Notes: generated by a model not told the origin, from the letters alone. A stretch of DNA of 64,000 nt from Gonocerus acuteangulatus (GCA_946811695.1 OX328125.1:47986821-48050820), one strand, 5' to 3'. Shown: positions 46,489 through 58,182, counted from the stretch's first letter. Program-made: numbers and translations.

Positions 46489-46659
46489 CAAAATAATAAC
46501 TGCTTCTATTTTAGTCATTCGAAATTAGACTAGGGATAAGAACGGAACCGCGCTAAGATGAGGCAGTTCCTGCGAGTCGGACTTTTTTTGTGGTCCCAGT
46601 GCACTCTGAGACTTTAGGCAAGAGGTTTCCTAGACCTAATCTAAAAGCCTGGTACACCA

Positions 46660-47090
46660 ATAAGCTTGTAATGGCGACAAGTGAACCATTCCTAAGTTGA
46701 GACATTTTACCCACAATGCCTTTCAAAATTTAACAAGACCATGGCCATAATATTTATGTTTTCAAGCGAAATTTCCTGAAAAAAAAAAGACTATTAGCCT
46801 GCACCTTTATTAAGTCAAGGTCGAGCGTGTGATTCGCAGAATATATGAATGGAATGTTCTTACGTAATATTGGAGGAAAGAATATTGTAAATATTGTTAA
46901 TGAGATTTTTATAACCGAGATGCTTTGGTGTGGTTTGGATTTTTTGGTCTTATGGACTTCATACACGGAAAGCTGCAGTATCATTTCTATACGGGAATTA
47001 CAATTTTTCTCAGTTTATCCACTTTTTTTAGTTCTAAAAAATGAAATCATCACCTGGAAATCATTAAGGAAGTATTTGATAAATTGAGAA
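46660..47090 (+). repeat. Dispersed repeat with DUF4806-like coding remnant, copy 1
   Basis: Translation near 46845 reads NGMFLRNIGGKNIVNIVNEI then FITE. A diverged inverse copy is at 53870-54350, where the same peptide reads NGMFLRKLPVKDIANIGRFV then SEIFITESL and IWRYNGPMRKK. The IGGK...W..NG...KK pattern resembles the DUF4806 domain found in arthropod transposon-linked proteins. An in-frame stop precedes the peptide here. Confidence 0.45.
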
Positions 47091-47799
47091 CATATTACTA
47101 TTAATTTGCCAAAAAAAATTATTTTTCTATCATAACCTAAAAATATTGTGAATTTTCATTTTCAAAGCCACCCCACTAGCCGCCACAGCCACTAAGAAAT
47201 ATATGGAATTTGTTACTATTCTACCTGGATACCGAAAATTGGCTTGCCCCTTGTTTAGTATAGTTCCAGTACAGAATAAATCAATTCGAACTTCTTACGT
47301 AATCTTCCAGGTAAGAGCGTCAAATTTCCCATTTCACCTGTTTCTCGATTACAGCGAATTCTCAATAAACGTCGATTATTCTAATTTCATAGTATATAAG
47401 TATATACCTACATACATTTCCACGTACACTTTTTTTTTATTTTAATTTTTTAATATTTTAGTGTGAAATAGTGGGTTTTAGGGTCGTCTGGCCACCTAGT
47501 AGACCAGGGTAAATTTAGAAGACATATTTCGTTGTTATAGGCTTTCTTACATGACCTTTTATCAAGAAAACAAAATTTCAGGGGGGGGGGAGGGCTGCAG
47601 CCCCTTCAGCCCCCAATTTTATACGCCCATGGTTAGGCAATCCTCCAGGTTAGCACATCCATTAGGTTGGTCTATCCATTAAAGTTTTACTTCTGGCCCT
47701 TCCTCATCTTGGCCATTCCATTCGCTCCAGGAATGAAATCCTTGGACATCCTCTGGCTGTTTTGCCTAGGTGGCGAAGATATTCCTTTATTCTCTTATC
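47091..47799. other. Intergenic, fragments of repeats
   Basis: A G-tract plus CTGCAGCCCC at 47580-47610 is a terminal fragment of the foldback family at 1-502. No gene recognised. Confidence 0.45.
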
Positions 47800-48030
47800 A
47801 ATCGATTGAACGAGTTCGTTAACAACCTAAATCGGTCAATCGGGAACCGAGTCCGCCATTAGTATTTTGGGCTTACTCCGGGCCCAAAATACTTATGTGT
47901 CCATAACGGCCGTAATTTTTGATGTATTGCAACGAAAAACGGTATTCATCGTGGGCATCTAAGGACAAAGTTGTCTTTCAAAAATAAATTGAATAGGTTC
48001 ATTAGAAGTTGGGGTTTAATCTGTATTACG
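47800..48030 (+). mobile_element. H2-family fragment
   Basis: Carries AACGAGTTCGTTAACAACCT, GGCTTACTCCGGGCCCAAAA and one tandem-type unit ending in AATAGGTTCATTAGAAG. Ends are missing. Confidence 0.65.
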
Positions 48031-48136
48031 TTCAAATTGAATTAAACGGCTCGGGCCTTGGTTTGTGCTTCTACCACTAGGAGCGCTGTACATGGACGCT
48101 GTATCCAGCTTCTCCAGTATATAGTCAGATGTTCTT

Positions 48137-48159
48137 TACAAATATAAAAGAGCACTCCT

Positions 48160-48227
<68 letters not shown>

Positions 48228-48259
48228 AGGAATGCTCTTTTATATTTGCAAAGCACATC

Positions 48260-48309
<50 letters not shown>

Positions 48310-48348
48310 TACATATATATATATATCTATATATATATATATATATAA
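48137..48348. repeat. (TA)n tracts, first one inside a hairpin
   Basis: AAATATAAAAGAGCACTCCT at 48139 is inverted as GAGGAATGCTCTTTTATATT at 48227, with a (TA)n loop between. A second (TA)n follows at about 48258-48348. The motif GTCTGTTTGTTTGTTCC after it begins another dispersed repeat (to about 48480). Confidence 0.8.
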
Positions 48349-49082
48349 ATCACGTGTCTGTTTGTTTGTTCCTTATACAAATCCACATCGTTTGACTGAT
48401 ATTGACCAAACTTCGCACATAGATACGTCTTGATCCGGGAAATCTCGTAGGCTAGCTCAAAATCTTCTAGGATTCATAGTTTGGAAGTAACGAGTTCGAA
48501 ACTGTCATATACAGAAGAGTTTATAGTCAGAAGTCGGCATTTTCTTTCCAGTGTTGCCCCTCCTTCTAAGAAGAAGTGCAATACAAAACCTTTGTTTGTT
48601 TATCTAAATAGTAGGTTTATATTCTCAGAGTTTGGACAAATATCATATAAGATATCATATAATAAAATATCATATTTTTTAAGATTAATTTTCTTAATAT
48701 CAGATCAGTTTTCTTCATATTAAATCAATTTTGATTTGATTGCCTAGGGCAACACTGCTCTAACCAGAATATAGACTAATATCGTATAAATAAGTATATC
48801 ATAAAAATGTTCTGTGTTTATCTAATCATAATTTGGACTAATATAATATAATTAAGTGTTCATGTTTCTATTCAGAACTTTAATAATTTCAATACTTTTG
48901 TTGAGAGAGTTTTTTTATCTCTTTAGTAAAGGAAGGTTGCAATGTCGGTTATAGTATTCGGTATCCCTCACTCGCTTTTCTGTTTAATGAATAAATGAAT
49001 ATGTACTGGTATTTGATGGAGAGGGTTTTAGTATGTGGAAAAACACTTAACTTTTTTATTGAAACTGATGAAGTGTGTAAAT

Positions 49083-49793
49083 AACAATAAGAACAAGGCT
49101 AAAAGTATTTTGGAATTGTTTACACTGATGAGGACCTTTTTTTAACTATGAGTCTCAAAGGTGAAAAATATTTTGTTTCATTTATAGATGATTATAGTAA
49201 GATTGCTCTCATGTTAATTTCTTCATAATTGTTCAGTATTGTTTATTGTTATTTAAGTGTTTAGTGATGAATTCCCTTTGTCGCGGTCTCACTCAAATAA
49301 ATAGTAAGATTGCTAGGATTTAAACTATTAAACCTAAAACAGAAGTTTTTCATTCCTTTGTTCAATAAGTAAATGAGGTTGAAAACTTAGGAAATAAGAG
49401 AATTGGTATTGTGAGATATGACATTGGTAAGGAATATTTAAATAGTAAGAATTATGACTACCAAAAAAAAAAGGGTATCATAATTAATCCCTGTCCCTCA
49501 TATGTTCATGAATTAAATGGTGTGATTTACTAGAACAATTATGAATATATCTCATTGTTTCCTGGCAGAAGCTATTGTAGAAAAAAATGTTGGCCAGAAA
49601 TGGTCTGTGCAGCAACTTATTTGAAAAATCTTTCTTTAGCTAACACCATTGACAATAAAATACCCTATGAAAACTGTTTTGGAAAGAAACCAGATGTTTC
49701 TAACTTTAATTTATATGGTAGTAAAAATTTTGTTAGGAAACCAGAACAAATAATAACTTCTAAATGGGATTTTGTAAAGGACTTAAATTTATG
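49083..49793 (+). pseudogene. Ty1/copia integrase remnant
   Basis: Frameshifted plus-strand translation recovers copia integrase and post-integrase segments in order: GEKYFVSFIDDYSKIA (49155-49207), then TIKPKTEVFHSFVQ, VNEVENLGNKRIGIVRYDIG, KEYLNSKNYDYQKKKG with IIINPCPSYVHELNG, and finally WPEMVCAATYLKNLS, NKIPYENCFGKKPDVSNF, LYGSKNFVRKPEQI and TSKWD. Several stops and frameshifts are present. A 93-bp insertion at 49208-49300 splits it. No LTRs were recognised. Confidence 0.85.
49208..49300 (+). mobile_element. 93-bp insertion in the copia remnant, with 14-bp TSD
   Basis: Exact duplication ATAGTAAGATTGCT at 49194-49207 and 49301-49314. Removing one copy and the insert restores the DYSKIAR reading frame of copia integrase. 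The insert ends in CACTCAAATAA, suggesting a severely 5'-truncated non-LTR or SINE copy. Confidence 0.8.
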
Positions 49794-50279
49794 AACTTTA
49801 AATTAATTCTCTCACATACATATGCAAATATTATTAAAATATTATATTAAATGTTGTTATATTTAACTTATTTTTTTATTCGCATATAGATAGATGTACA
49901 TAATAAATTACATAAATGTTTATAATCATACAAATGAATGTATATAAATGAATTAATTTTCACCACGTTTTGAAACATTATTTTATTGTTACAAGAGCTG
50001 TATGGTTTAGCAACCCTATTAATTTGGGCAGCCTCACTTTAATTTTTTTTTAATAAAGTTATTCTTAATGCATGCTATTTTTTTTGCAGATAAATTAATG
50101 TATTAAAATATTATTTTTATAAGAAGAGGAAGTCACGTGAATTGTGGTGTTCTAATAAATGAATAAGTAATTAAATTTTCCATGCAATTTTTTATTAATT
50201 TAATATCCATAATAATTTAATCATTATATTCTGACATATGCTTTCTTTTGTCTGAGATAGTTATATCCTCTGACTGTCA

Positions 50280-51022
50280 ACATTTAGTCGGAGAGCTGGT
50301 AACGCACATTTCATGAAGTGTTTTATGCACCTTGGAATTTTGGTGTATTGCATGTCGTGGATAGGTAAGGCATATAAGTGTGGACATACCTTGGAACACC
50401 AGGTACTGCACATAGGGGAAAGGTGTTAAAAAAATATGTCACTAAAATGGTATTTTATTCAGAAGCCAACAATCTTTAATGTATAATTAAGGCAAGTTGC
50501 TTTATTTCTAGAACAGCCACAACTGTCCTGTCCAGATGATTGGTGCTCTCACTCACTCTTACGGTTACACACAGTATATTGCAGTCTATCATCGGCTGAA
50601 TTTATTTTCATGTTTGCTGATTACTAAACCTCACAAAAAGTGTCTGCCCTTTTGTAATTATTTTCAATTATGGTGTTTAAATAGCAGTGTGAAGAAGAGA
50701 CTTCATTTAATATTACAAAAAACCCACTTCGGTTTTTTTTTTTTTTTTTTTTTATATGTATCCCACTTAAAAGTGTCTGCCTTATATATTATTCATTATA
50801 TCATTGCCTTAATTTTACATTGAACACTTATGGCTTCTGAATAAAACACTATTTTTTGCCCATAGTTTGTTACTGATTACCATGCGCAGTACCTGGTGTT
50901 TCAAGGTATGTCCAGCAACCTTATACTTAACTTTTTATCTACACTAGAGACCCACTATACGACAATTTCAAGGCACATAAAACACTTGAAAAGTGTGTTA
51001 CCAGCTCTTGGACTAAATGTTT
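50280..51022. repeat. Foldback element with about 130-bp diverged arms
   Basis: Left arm 50280-50405 and right arm about 50880-51022 are reverse complements (ACATTTAGTC, AGAGCTGGTAAC, GTGTTTTATG, GACATACCTTG, ACACCAGGTACTGC). An inner pair (50440-50465 and 50823-50858) shares GTATTTTATTCAGAAGCC. Interior with a T-tract, no coding domain. Confidence 0.7.
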
Positions 51023-52017
51023 AAATACGGTTGCAATTCTGGTAAAAATATTGTTGCTCGCCAAGTCAATGTCGTTATTGAAATTCCCAAATACCTTTAA
51101 TTCATTGTTGTCCATAACTGCAAGAAAAATATCTTAAATTTGTTTTTATTCTTAGAGGCCCCTATTTCCTATGATAGAAGGACTATCCTTATAGAAGAGT
51201 GCATGAACCATAAAATTTGAAACAGAAGCTTTAATAGAAAGGAAAAAAAAGTGAACAAAAATATGTGAAAGTGTATTTGAAACAACAAACTATGTTTTTA
51301 AAACTTTCCTTTTGGCATACATAACATAAACCCTGCACGACTTACCTACTTTTTCATTCATAAAAAAAACTCAGTTACGGATTATTACATGAACAGGTAA
51401 ACAATATAACATATTAATATTATATTTGCGCAAGGTTGAGGTTTTAGCTTTAGATGTGAAGCCCTTAAAATAAATAAATATATTTAAAAAAAAAATCAAT
51501 GAAAATAAAGAATATAGTTTCAGTTGTAGGTTATGACAACTTATAACTAATCATAACCTTAATTAAATGCCTCATTTGTATTGCTATTTTTTATGAATAT
51601 TTATTTATGGACCACATATTTTTTTTTCTTTAAAAAAATTAAACACAGGGAGTTTGGTTTGGATTTTTTTAAAACGGTATTGCAATTAAATTATTTGGAA
51701 TCACTTAATTGTAATACCATTTTAAAAGTAAGGGTACTTTTTAAAAAATAAGGATCAATTTAATTTCCACCCCACTTTCTCTAAAAAAAATTGGAAAAAT
51801 AAGTTTTTCAGCCGAGCTCTCAATTTATTATCTTATATTCTCATAATTTGGACCAATATAATATAATCATTCATTTTTTTAAATATATAATATAAAGTAG
51901 GCGTACCATGGAAGCTGGGTTACAACTATTTAATATGAAGCATGTGTAGCATGGTAAGCCCGGCTACAGATATTTAATATAAAGTAGGTGTAGCATTGCA
52001 CACCGGGTAACAGCTAG
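51023..52017. other. Intergenic, AT-rich
   Basis: A paired ATTGCAATTAAATT/AATTGTAATACC palindrome near 51675-51720 and repeats of TATTTAATATAAAGTAGG near 51880-52000, which end CACACCGGGTAACAGCTAG before a (TA)n tract. No gene recognised. Confidence 0.45.
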
Positions 52018-52084
52018 TATATATATATATATATATATATATAAATATATATATAAAAGTTATATTAAGCACAATATTAAGGAA

Positions 52085-52145
52085 TATAGTTCTACATACA
52101 TCTTCTGAGGAATGTTATGCAGCTCCAGCGTGACGGACTTTTATT
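52085..52145 (+). mobile_element. H2-type 3' end fragment
   Basis: TTCTGAGGAATGTTATGCAG followed by CTCCAGCGTGACGGACTTTT matches the H2 3' terminus. A similar solo 3' end is at about 63505-63540. Confidence 0.6.
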
Positions 52146-53435
52146 TTCCACTCTTAGTAACCAACTCAATCTTCCAACATTGTTCTTATCTACGAACTCT
52201 CAATCTTGGAGCAGATCTGTTCATTTGATTGGACTTTAAAAAATAAAAAAAATGAAAGGGTACACAATTTTTTTCCTGAACAAATCCTTGTATTTTTATT
52301 AGATTGTGTTGTTTTTATCTTTATTGCTGTATAATTACCATTGTTATTATCAAAATACAGACAAATCGTAGAGGAATAAACCCATTAACACACTGAGATT
52401 AAATGATTTACTAAGAGCATTTATAAAATGGATTTTTTACTACATTAAATTAATAGAAGCCTTATTTTTCAATACTATCACTCCTTTTAATTAGATTCAA
52501 TAAATCCCTATCTGAACGATGTTGTTGATAGATTACTTTTGATGACGAATATCCTCTTCTCGCAACAAACATGTAGTATCTTCAATGAACGACCATTCTA
52601 CCGTGAAGCTCAACAAATAGACCACATTATATGAAATGCTTTAGAAATAGGGAAAGCGTTAAGAGGTCCAATCATAGCAGATTTACGAAAACACTGGAAA
52701 AACGTTGTAATCTTTGCGAAACATTGGAAAAAGTTATATTCTTCTGGCGGTTTATACTTTCAGTCACGCCTCGCTCTGAAAATAGTCCCCGAGTCCACCG
52801 AAATACTAGGCTTCAACCAGATACACGCGAAGGATGAGTTGGTTCATTTATACTCTTAATTTTTTCGATTTTCGAATTAGTTCTTTTGTTCCATTTACAA
52901 GTATTTCAAACTCAACCGTGAAGGAACTCAAATACATGCATGTACTTGCGTGGGTGTGTTTCGATTGCTGAAACGTTAATTCTCAAAAGGAAAACTTACT
53001 CCAAATTAAAAAAAAAAAAAAAGAAGAAAATTGTAAGTGGACCAATTAGTACTGAACAATAAACCTACTGAATTTGAAATAATAATGATACACTCATACA
53101 TAAAAAAAAAAACAATCGTTAAAACTCTCCGTGCACGTCGTAAGAATCGATCCTTCTTGTCTTACAAACCGAATCAAACAAAAGTTTATGAAACTCAAGT
53201 TAAGCCATTTGTGGAAACCATTTCATGATTGGTTTTCTCCTGAAAAAGAAGATTTAAAAGCAGTAGATATCATGAAACAGATATATCAGATAACGACACA
53301 CTCAGAAAAAAAAAAAAGTTTGATTGGGAAAGTTTGTCGGAGGGAGATTAGAAAACTGAGTGGAGGTCCTTGGCCTGATGACAGAAACAAGTTTGGGCAC
53401 ACTAATGTCCATTGTAGTCAATGCATTATAATTAA

Positions 53436-53437
<2 letters not shown>
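52146..53437. other. Intergenic, no gene recognised
   Basis: Open frames at 52631-52837 and 53131-53487 have no domain; the latter runs into a (TA)n tract (53438-53484). Confidence 0.45.
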
Positions 53438-53489
<52 letters not shown>

Positions 53490-53869
53490 TAAATATAATT
53501 GCTTTACTAGGCTTCCTGATAAGTTTTATAAGTGGGTAATCTAATGAAACCAAATTCTAAGTAGTCTGAAGAAATTACTACTTTTTCTCCTAATAAGATG
53601 GAGAATATTTTGTAATTCCCAGTTCCTTAACCCTTTCCGGACTGGACTTCGTGCGGATTGTCACCCTCAGACGACCCTGCCTTCACCCCGTCTCGCACCC
53701 CAGATTGGGCTGTATTAGACTCTGAACACTCCGATTCTCGCACTACGTTCGTTGCTACTATGCTCTTCCTAACTCATATAATAGTTTCTCTTTGACAACA
53801 CTCTTTTAAGTTGAGAAAGGACGAGGCTGCAATATATCTTCTTCCCAGAAGACTCGCCCACGTCCCTCT

Positions 53870-54350
53870 CATATGGCCGGACTGAAATACACGCGCCAAT
53901 GTATTGGTACTTCTGGGCCGAAGCCGCTCACCAGTAATATATTGGAACTTCGTCGCTTAATGGTTAAAGGCGAGCAAAAGTCGAGAAACAGAAAGAATGA
54001 GCTATTTCGCCCAATTATTGATAATGTGCATTGTTGCTTTTTGCGCATAGGACCATTATAGCGCCAAATCATACCAGAGATGAGCGATTCTGTTATAAAA
54101 ATCTCGCTTACAAATCGACCAATATTTGCAATATCCTTTACTGGAAGCTTACGTAAGAACATTCCATTGATATATTCTGTGAATTGTTCTCGACCTCGAC
54201 TTAATGAAGGTGCAGGCTAATCTTAGTTTCTTTTCAGGCAATTTCACTTAAAAATAAAATATAACCTAATTATAGTCTGTGCATTTTGGAAAGTTATTGT
54301 GGGTCAAATGTTTATAGTAAGGAATGGTTCATTCTTCCCAAATACAAACT
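53870..54350 (-). repeat. Dispersed repeat with DUF4806-like coding remnant, copy 2
   Basis: Inverse homologue of 46660-47090. Minus-strand frame to about 53869 encodes NGMFLRKLPVKDIANIGRFV, FITESLISGMIWRYNG and PMRKKQQCTLSIIGR without a stop across these blocks. Homology extends upstream through GAACCATTCCT and ACCCACAAT blocks, so the two copies derive from one element or gene family. Confidence 0.45.
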
Positions 54351-55079
54351 TGTTGTTGAACAGTGCATATAAATAAGACCTTAAGAAACTCATTCTTTTA
54401 GAAAGAATGAAACTTGAAAACTCAGCACCAGTTTTAAAATTAGTTTCTCGACTCTTGATTGGAGTACGAGAAGGCTTTCAGTCTAAATGACCATTTGTAA
54501 ATTTTTTTTTAGTAATACCATTTATAGTATGCAATGTCCACAAATGAAATAGAAGGGTGGGGCATACAAGAGTGCTATAGCGTTCTTAATTTTAATAAAA
54601 CAATCATTTCTTCCAATTCAGGTCGCGATGAAACCTAAATACAATATAAAAATCTTTAATTATGTTGGGAAAACACACATTTAAGGCATATTGCATTATA
54701 TGATTAGAAAAACCAGACGTTTCCTAGCCGGAAGAGACCCTCCACCTGCCTCGCTAAAGAAGTTTACGAAAATATATTACTAAAAATTTCAAGAAGGAAA
54801 CATTGGATGAATGGATGGAATATTAACATAATAACACCCTGGAATATACTTCTTAGCTTTTAGTTTTGCAAGGAAGAAGAGAACTCAAAACTGATCGAGG
54901 CTTTGATCTTCAACTACAAATAGTATTCCCAAATTTAGGTCTCATGGCTGCTGAAGTATTTACAGCTTTTGCCTCGAATTCTTACTAGGAATGCGAGGAT
55001 ACCACAGGAGAAGCCATTCAGAAGTCACCGTTACATAACCTGGTCTACAGTCTTCCCCGGAAATGGGACTACGAATTTA
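54351..55079. other. Intergenic, no gene recognised
   Basis: No domain or repeat boundary recognised; a compound (TA)n/(CA)n tract follows at 55080-55152. Confidence 0.45.
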
Positions 55080-55139
<60 letters not shown>

Positions 55140-55155
55140 TATATATATATACATT

Positions 55156-55542
55156 CAGTAGAACGTCGATTATCCGAACGCCAATTATCCCAATCGACTT
55201 AAAGCGCGAAAGGGAAACATTAAACTAGATTATTGCTTTTTCAGTTTAAGTTTGCAGGTCTTTGATTTTTTTATTATTTTGGTCTACATTTTCGCTGTTG
55301 AACTAAGATAAAACACGTATCAATAGTTAATTTTTATAACCGATCAAGAGCTAGAGATAATTGTTTAGTTTGTATACATATTTTCAGTAATGTAGTAATT
55401 TATGTTATTGAATGTGCTTTGGCAAATTAATAAATAATATTTTACAACATAAAATTATCGTTTCTTTTTTATTTCAATTACATGTCCAATTATCCGAAGC
55501 ATCTCCGGTCGCATTTAATTTGGCGAATCGGCTTTTTACTGT
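55156..55542. mobile_element. Tigger/pogo-like MITE
   Basis: Left end CAGTAGAACGTCGATTATCC and right end (complement) CAGTAAAAAGCCGATTCGCC have the pattern of Tigger-type termini. The ends abut microsatellites, so the TA TSD is obscured. About 390 bp, non-coding. Confidence 0.55.
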
Positions 55543-55547
55543 GTGTG

Positions 55548-55606
<59 letters not shown>

Positions 55607-55690
55607 CATCATTGAAACGTGAAATTTTCTTGTCAGCACCTCCGGATTGCGTCCATCGGGTCGGCGCCACTAGCGAGTTACAGAATGTGG
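55543..55690 (-). mobile_element. H1-family 5' fragment with (TA)n
   Basis: GAAACGTGAAATTTTCTTGT and CAGCACCTCCGGATTGCGTC are the complement of the H1 5' region. The (TA)n tract 55560-55605 is the H1 central microsatellite. Confidence 0.65.
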
Positions 55691-55825
55691 AGTTTTTTTG
55701 TAATGAAAAGTTTTGTATTAAACTGTTCAGGGTTAGTCATAATGTGTGTACAGGGAATCAGCATAAAAGAGCATTAAACTTGTTTGTTGCGTGAGTGGAC
55801 GGCATTGAAATTATGGTTTTCGCAA

Positions 55826-56868
55826 TTCAAGTTAAACAAGGTACAGGTCTTTCCCCGACCTGCCCCATAAACGCTGGTGTCCCTCAAGGGAGTATTATTG
55901 GTCCTCTCCTTTTCCTCCTTTATACTGCGGATATTCCTACACACCCTCATACCTTACTGACCACCTACGCAGATGATACTGCCATCCTATCAACTTCCCC
56001 TGATCCCTCAGTAGCATCCCAACACCTGCAGGAACATCTTACCGCCATTCAGCATTGGAGTGACCGATGGAGAGTTAAAATCAACCCTGAAAAATGTAAA
56101 CAGGTTACATTCACTCTAACCCGGAGATCATGTCCTACAGTCTACCTCAAAAACACTCCACTACCAGTATCCAGCGAGGTTCGATATCTAGGATTATACC
56201 TTGACAGCCGACTGACATGGAACCCTCACACGAGACTGAAAAGACAAGAACTGAACAAACGATACGGACTACTTAGACGACTCCTTGGACCCTCATCTAA
56301 ATTATCAATACAGAACAAAGTAACGATATACAAAACAATCATTCGGCCAATATGGACATACGGACTTGAACTCTGGGGATCTGCAAAACCATCCAACATC
56401 AACAGAATACAGGCATTCCAGTCAAAAGTCCTCCGTAAAATTGTAAATGCCCCCTTTTATGTATCCAACAAAACTCTACACAATGACCTAAACATCCCAT
56501 TTGTCCTTGACCTCGCTAAAACCCGTTTCCAAACGTTCCACTCCAAATTGTCTCACCATCCTAATCCTGAAGGTCAATCCTTATCATCCCAATCCCATCC
56601 AGACAATCCCCCCAGGCGGCTCAAGAGACAGTGGCCTCGAGACAATTTACTTGCCTGATCTTTTTACGATCAATAAAATATTTACTGAGACACCTCTGGA
56701 AGTGCCAACAATGGTTGGCTTCTTCCAAATTTTGTATTTTTTATTAATTTTTTTTTACTTTTGTCAGTTTTATCAACTTGTACATAATATCTGGATCAAC
56801 ATACTTGATCATTGTACTGTTATCTGTACAGATTTCAAATAAATAAATAAATAAATAAATAAAAATAA
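55826..56868 (+). mobile_element. 5'-truncated Jockey-like LINE with target-site duplication
   Basis: Flanked by exact 13-bp ATGGTTTTCGCAA at 55813-55825 and 56869-56881. The 3' tail is (AAAT)n after GATTTCAAAT. Only the C-terminal half of the reverse transcriptase remains. Confidence 0.92.
55828..56658 (+). CDS. Jockey-like reverse transcriptase, C-terminal part
   Basis: The frame is open from the truncation point to TGA at 56656-56658. Recognisable in order: NAGVPQGSIIGPLLFLLYTA (palm motif), TYADDTAIL (catalytic DD), WRVKINPEKCKQVTF, VRYLGLYLDSRLTWNPHT, and the thumb-like IRPIWTYGLELWGSAK and FQSKVLRKIVNAP typical of the Jockey group in insects. The N-terminal endonuclease and first RT motifs were never copied, so it is dead on arrival. 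It is not a host gene. Confidence 0.9.
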   Translation, partial: QVKQGTGLSPTCPINAGVPQGSIIGPLLFLLYTADIPTHPHTLLTTYADDTAILSTSPDPSVASQHLQEHLTAIQHWSDRWRVKINPEKCKQVTFTLTRRSCPTVYLKNTPLPVSSEVRYLGLYLDSRLTWNPHTRLKRQELNKRYGLLRRLLGPSSKLSIQNKVTIYKTIIRPIWTYGLELWGSAKPSNINRIQAFQSKVLRKIVNAPFYVSNKTLHNDLNIPFVLDLAKTRFQTFHSKLSHHPNPEGQSLSSQSHPDNPPRRLKRQWPRDNLLA

Positions 56869-56881
56869 ATGGTTTTCGCAA

Positions 56882-57881
56882 ACGGGAAATGTCTGTCATG
56901 AAGAAGGTGAGCTAATCAGATTGGTTTCCCTCATCAATTTGTTTTATTTTGTAAAAAATCCGTTGCAGTGAATTAGTTGTATCAATTAAACGTATTTACA
57001 TTTTGATGTGCGGAGAGCTCGTATCCTAACATGTTAAAACTCGCGTGAAATGAGACAACTTGGCGTGGTTCCGTATAAAGGTTTACCCTGAATATGTTTT
57101 TGAACAATTGATCGCACTGACGTGCTCGTGCAATAGCGACGAAGAAGATACACATGCATTGAGAACAATGAAACCACGGACATGTTGTTATATATAAGTT
57201 ATGATACACTGATTTGAAAAGAATAGCGAGCAGTGACCAACCAACCTTTATCTGAAGACGAAATCGCCAGTGCAATAAATCGCTCAAAAACACATCCAGT
57301 CTGAAAGAGGCCTAATGCTTAAAATGTATTTTTCAGAGAAACGAAACCAACAATGCCAAAACTTCAAGCCTAAGATGGTCCTAATGGTGTTTATACCTGA
57401 ACCCATTTCGTAGAAACCGTATTAAGAAATCGAATAATCATGTAGGGAAATGAATAGGCCAACCTTAACTGGTTAGAAAAGTTCATTTTCAGAGCACGAT
57501 GAACCTTTACCAACCAGCTCCCAACACCCGTGAAATCGAATAATCGTATTTTTCTTACCGTGATATACGTTTTCCAAATATTTCACAAAATTTGAAAATC
57601 AACAACTTTTCTGTTAATGTAATCATTCTACCCCTGCATCCATTGAGAGTACGCGACGTGAGACCTTCGTAACAGGGAAAGCGAAGAGTTACAGCATAAA
57701 ACATATCGGACCTAAAATATAAAATATCCCGTTAAATATTAAACCTACAACTTTGATCTTGGTATCACCTGAAAGGAAACTTAATAGGCTACAACGTTTG
57801 TATCGAGGTGTTTTTACGTAAAATGCTTGGTTTCAGTGATAAATAGGAATTTGTCTACAAAAGGGCGATATTTTTCAGTTT
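56882..57881. other. Intergenic, no gene recognised
   Basis: The DNA flanking the Jockey-like insertion. A minus-strand open frame at 56982-57293 has no recognisable domain. Confidence 0.45.
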
Positions 57882-58141
57882 TAGCGCGGTTACTCCCTAT
57901 CTCCATAGGGAGAACCCGCTTATGAGGTTGACCTCATGACGCAATCCGGAAGTGCCGACTAGAAACTTTCACGTTTCAGACCCTATAGATCACGAAAATA
58001 TAGGTGGCCCAAATTTTTATATATATATATTCAATTCCACGATTTGTGACCTTTATTTATGTACATTTATTTATTTTCATAAATATGGCAAAGGTCCAAA
58101 TAATAGTACTCCAGATTCTTGCACTATTTTATTTTTGATAC

Positions 58142-58182
58142 GCCCTACATGTTTCGTGGCCTTATGCCACCTCCTCAGGGGC
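58142..58182 (-). ncRNA. Hammerhead ribozyme-like motif, intact core
   Basis: Mirror copy of 58291-58331: stem I GCCC/GGGC, core CTGAGGA, stem II GTGGC-ATAAG-GCCAC, GAAA, stem III ACATGT, cleavage position GTA. Confidence 0.7.

Larger units (their letters stand above)
44735..46590 (+). mobile_element. H1-family HINE-like element, nearly complete, carrying an inserted hammerhead unit
   Basis: 5' end TTTTAGCGCGGTTCCTCC; 3' end GGAACCGCGCTAAGATGAGG, hairpin CAGTTCCTGCGAGTCGGACT and T's. AGCGCGGTTCC and GGAACCGCGCT are an 11-bp subterminal inverted repeat, the same architecture as family H2 with a different sequence. (TA)n lies at 44870-44961, followed by the ATGGTCCGATTTTGATGAAA block. Unit HH-e is inserted at 46123-46488. 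Confidence 0.75.

Noticed and set aside
47203..47310. Exon-like ORF ending at TTCCAG|GTAAGA
   Set aside because: Donor is plausible, but there is no recognisable peptide, no acceptor partner, and the region is surrounded by repeats.
53627..53770. Second piggyBac-like end (TTAACCCTTTCC)
   Set aside because: Only one end was seen; no matching AAAGGGTTAA partner was found nearby, and the similarity beyond the first bases is weak.
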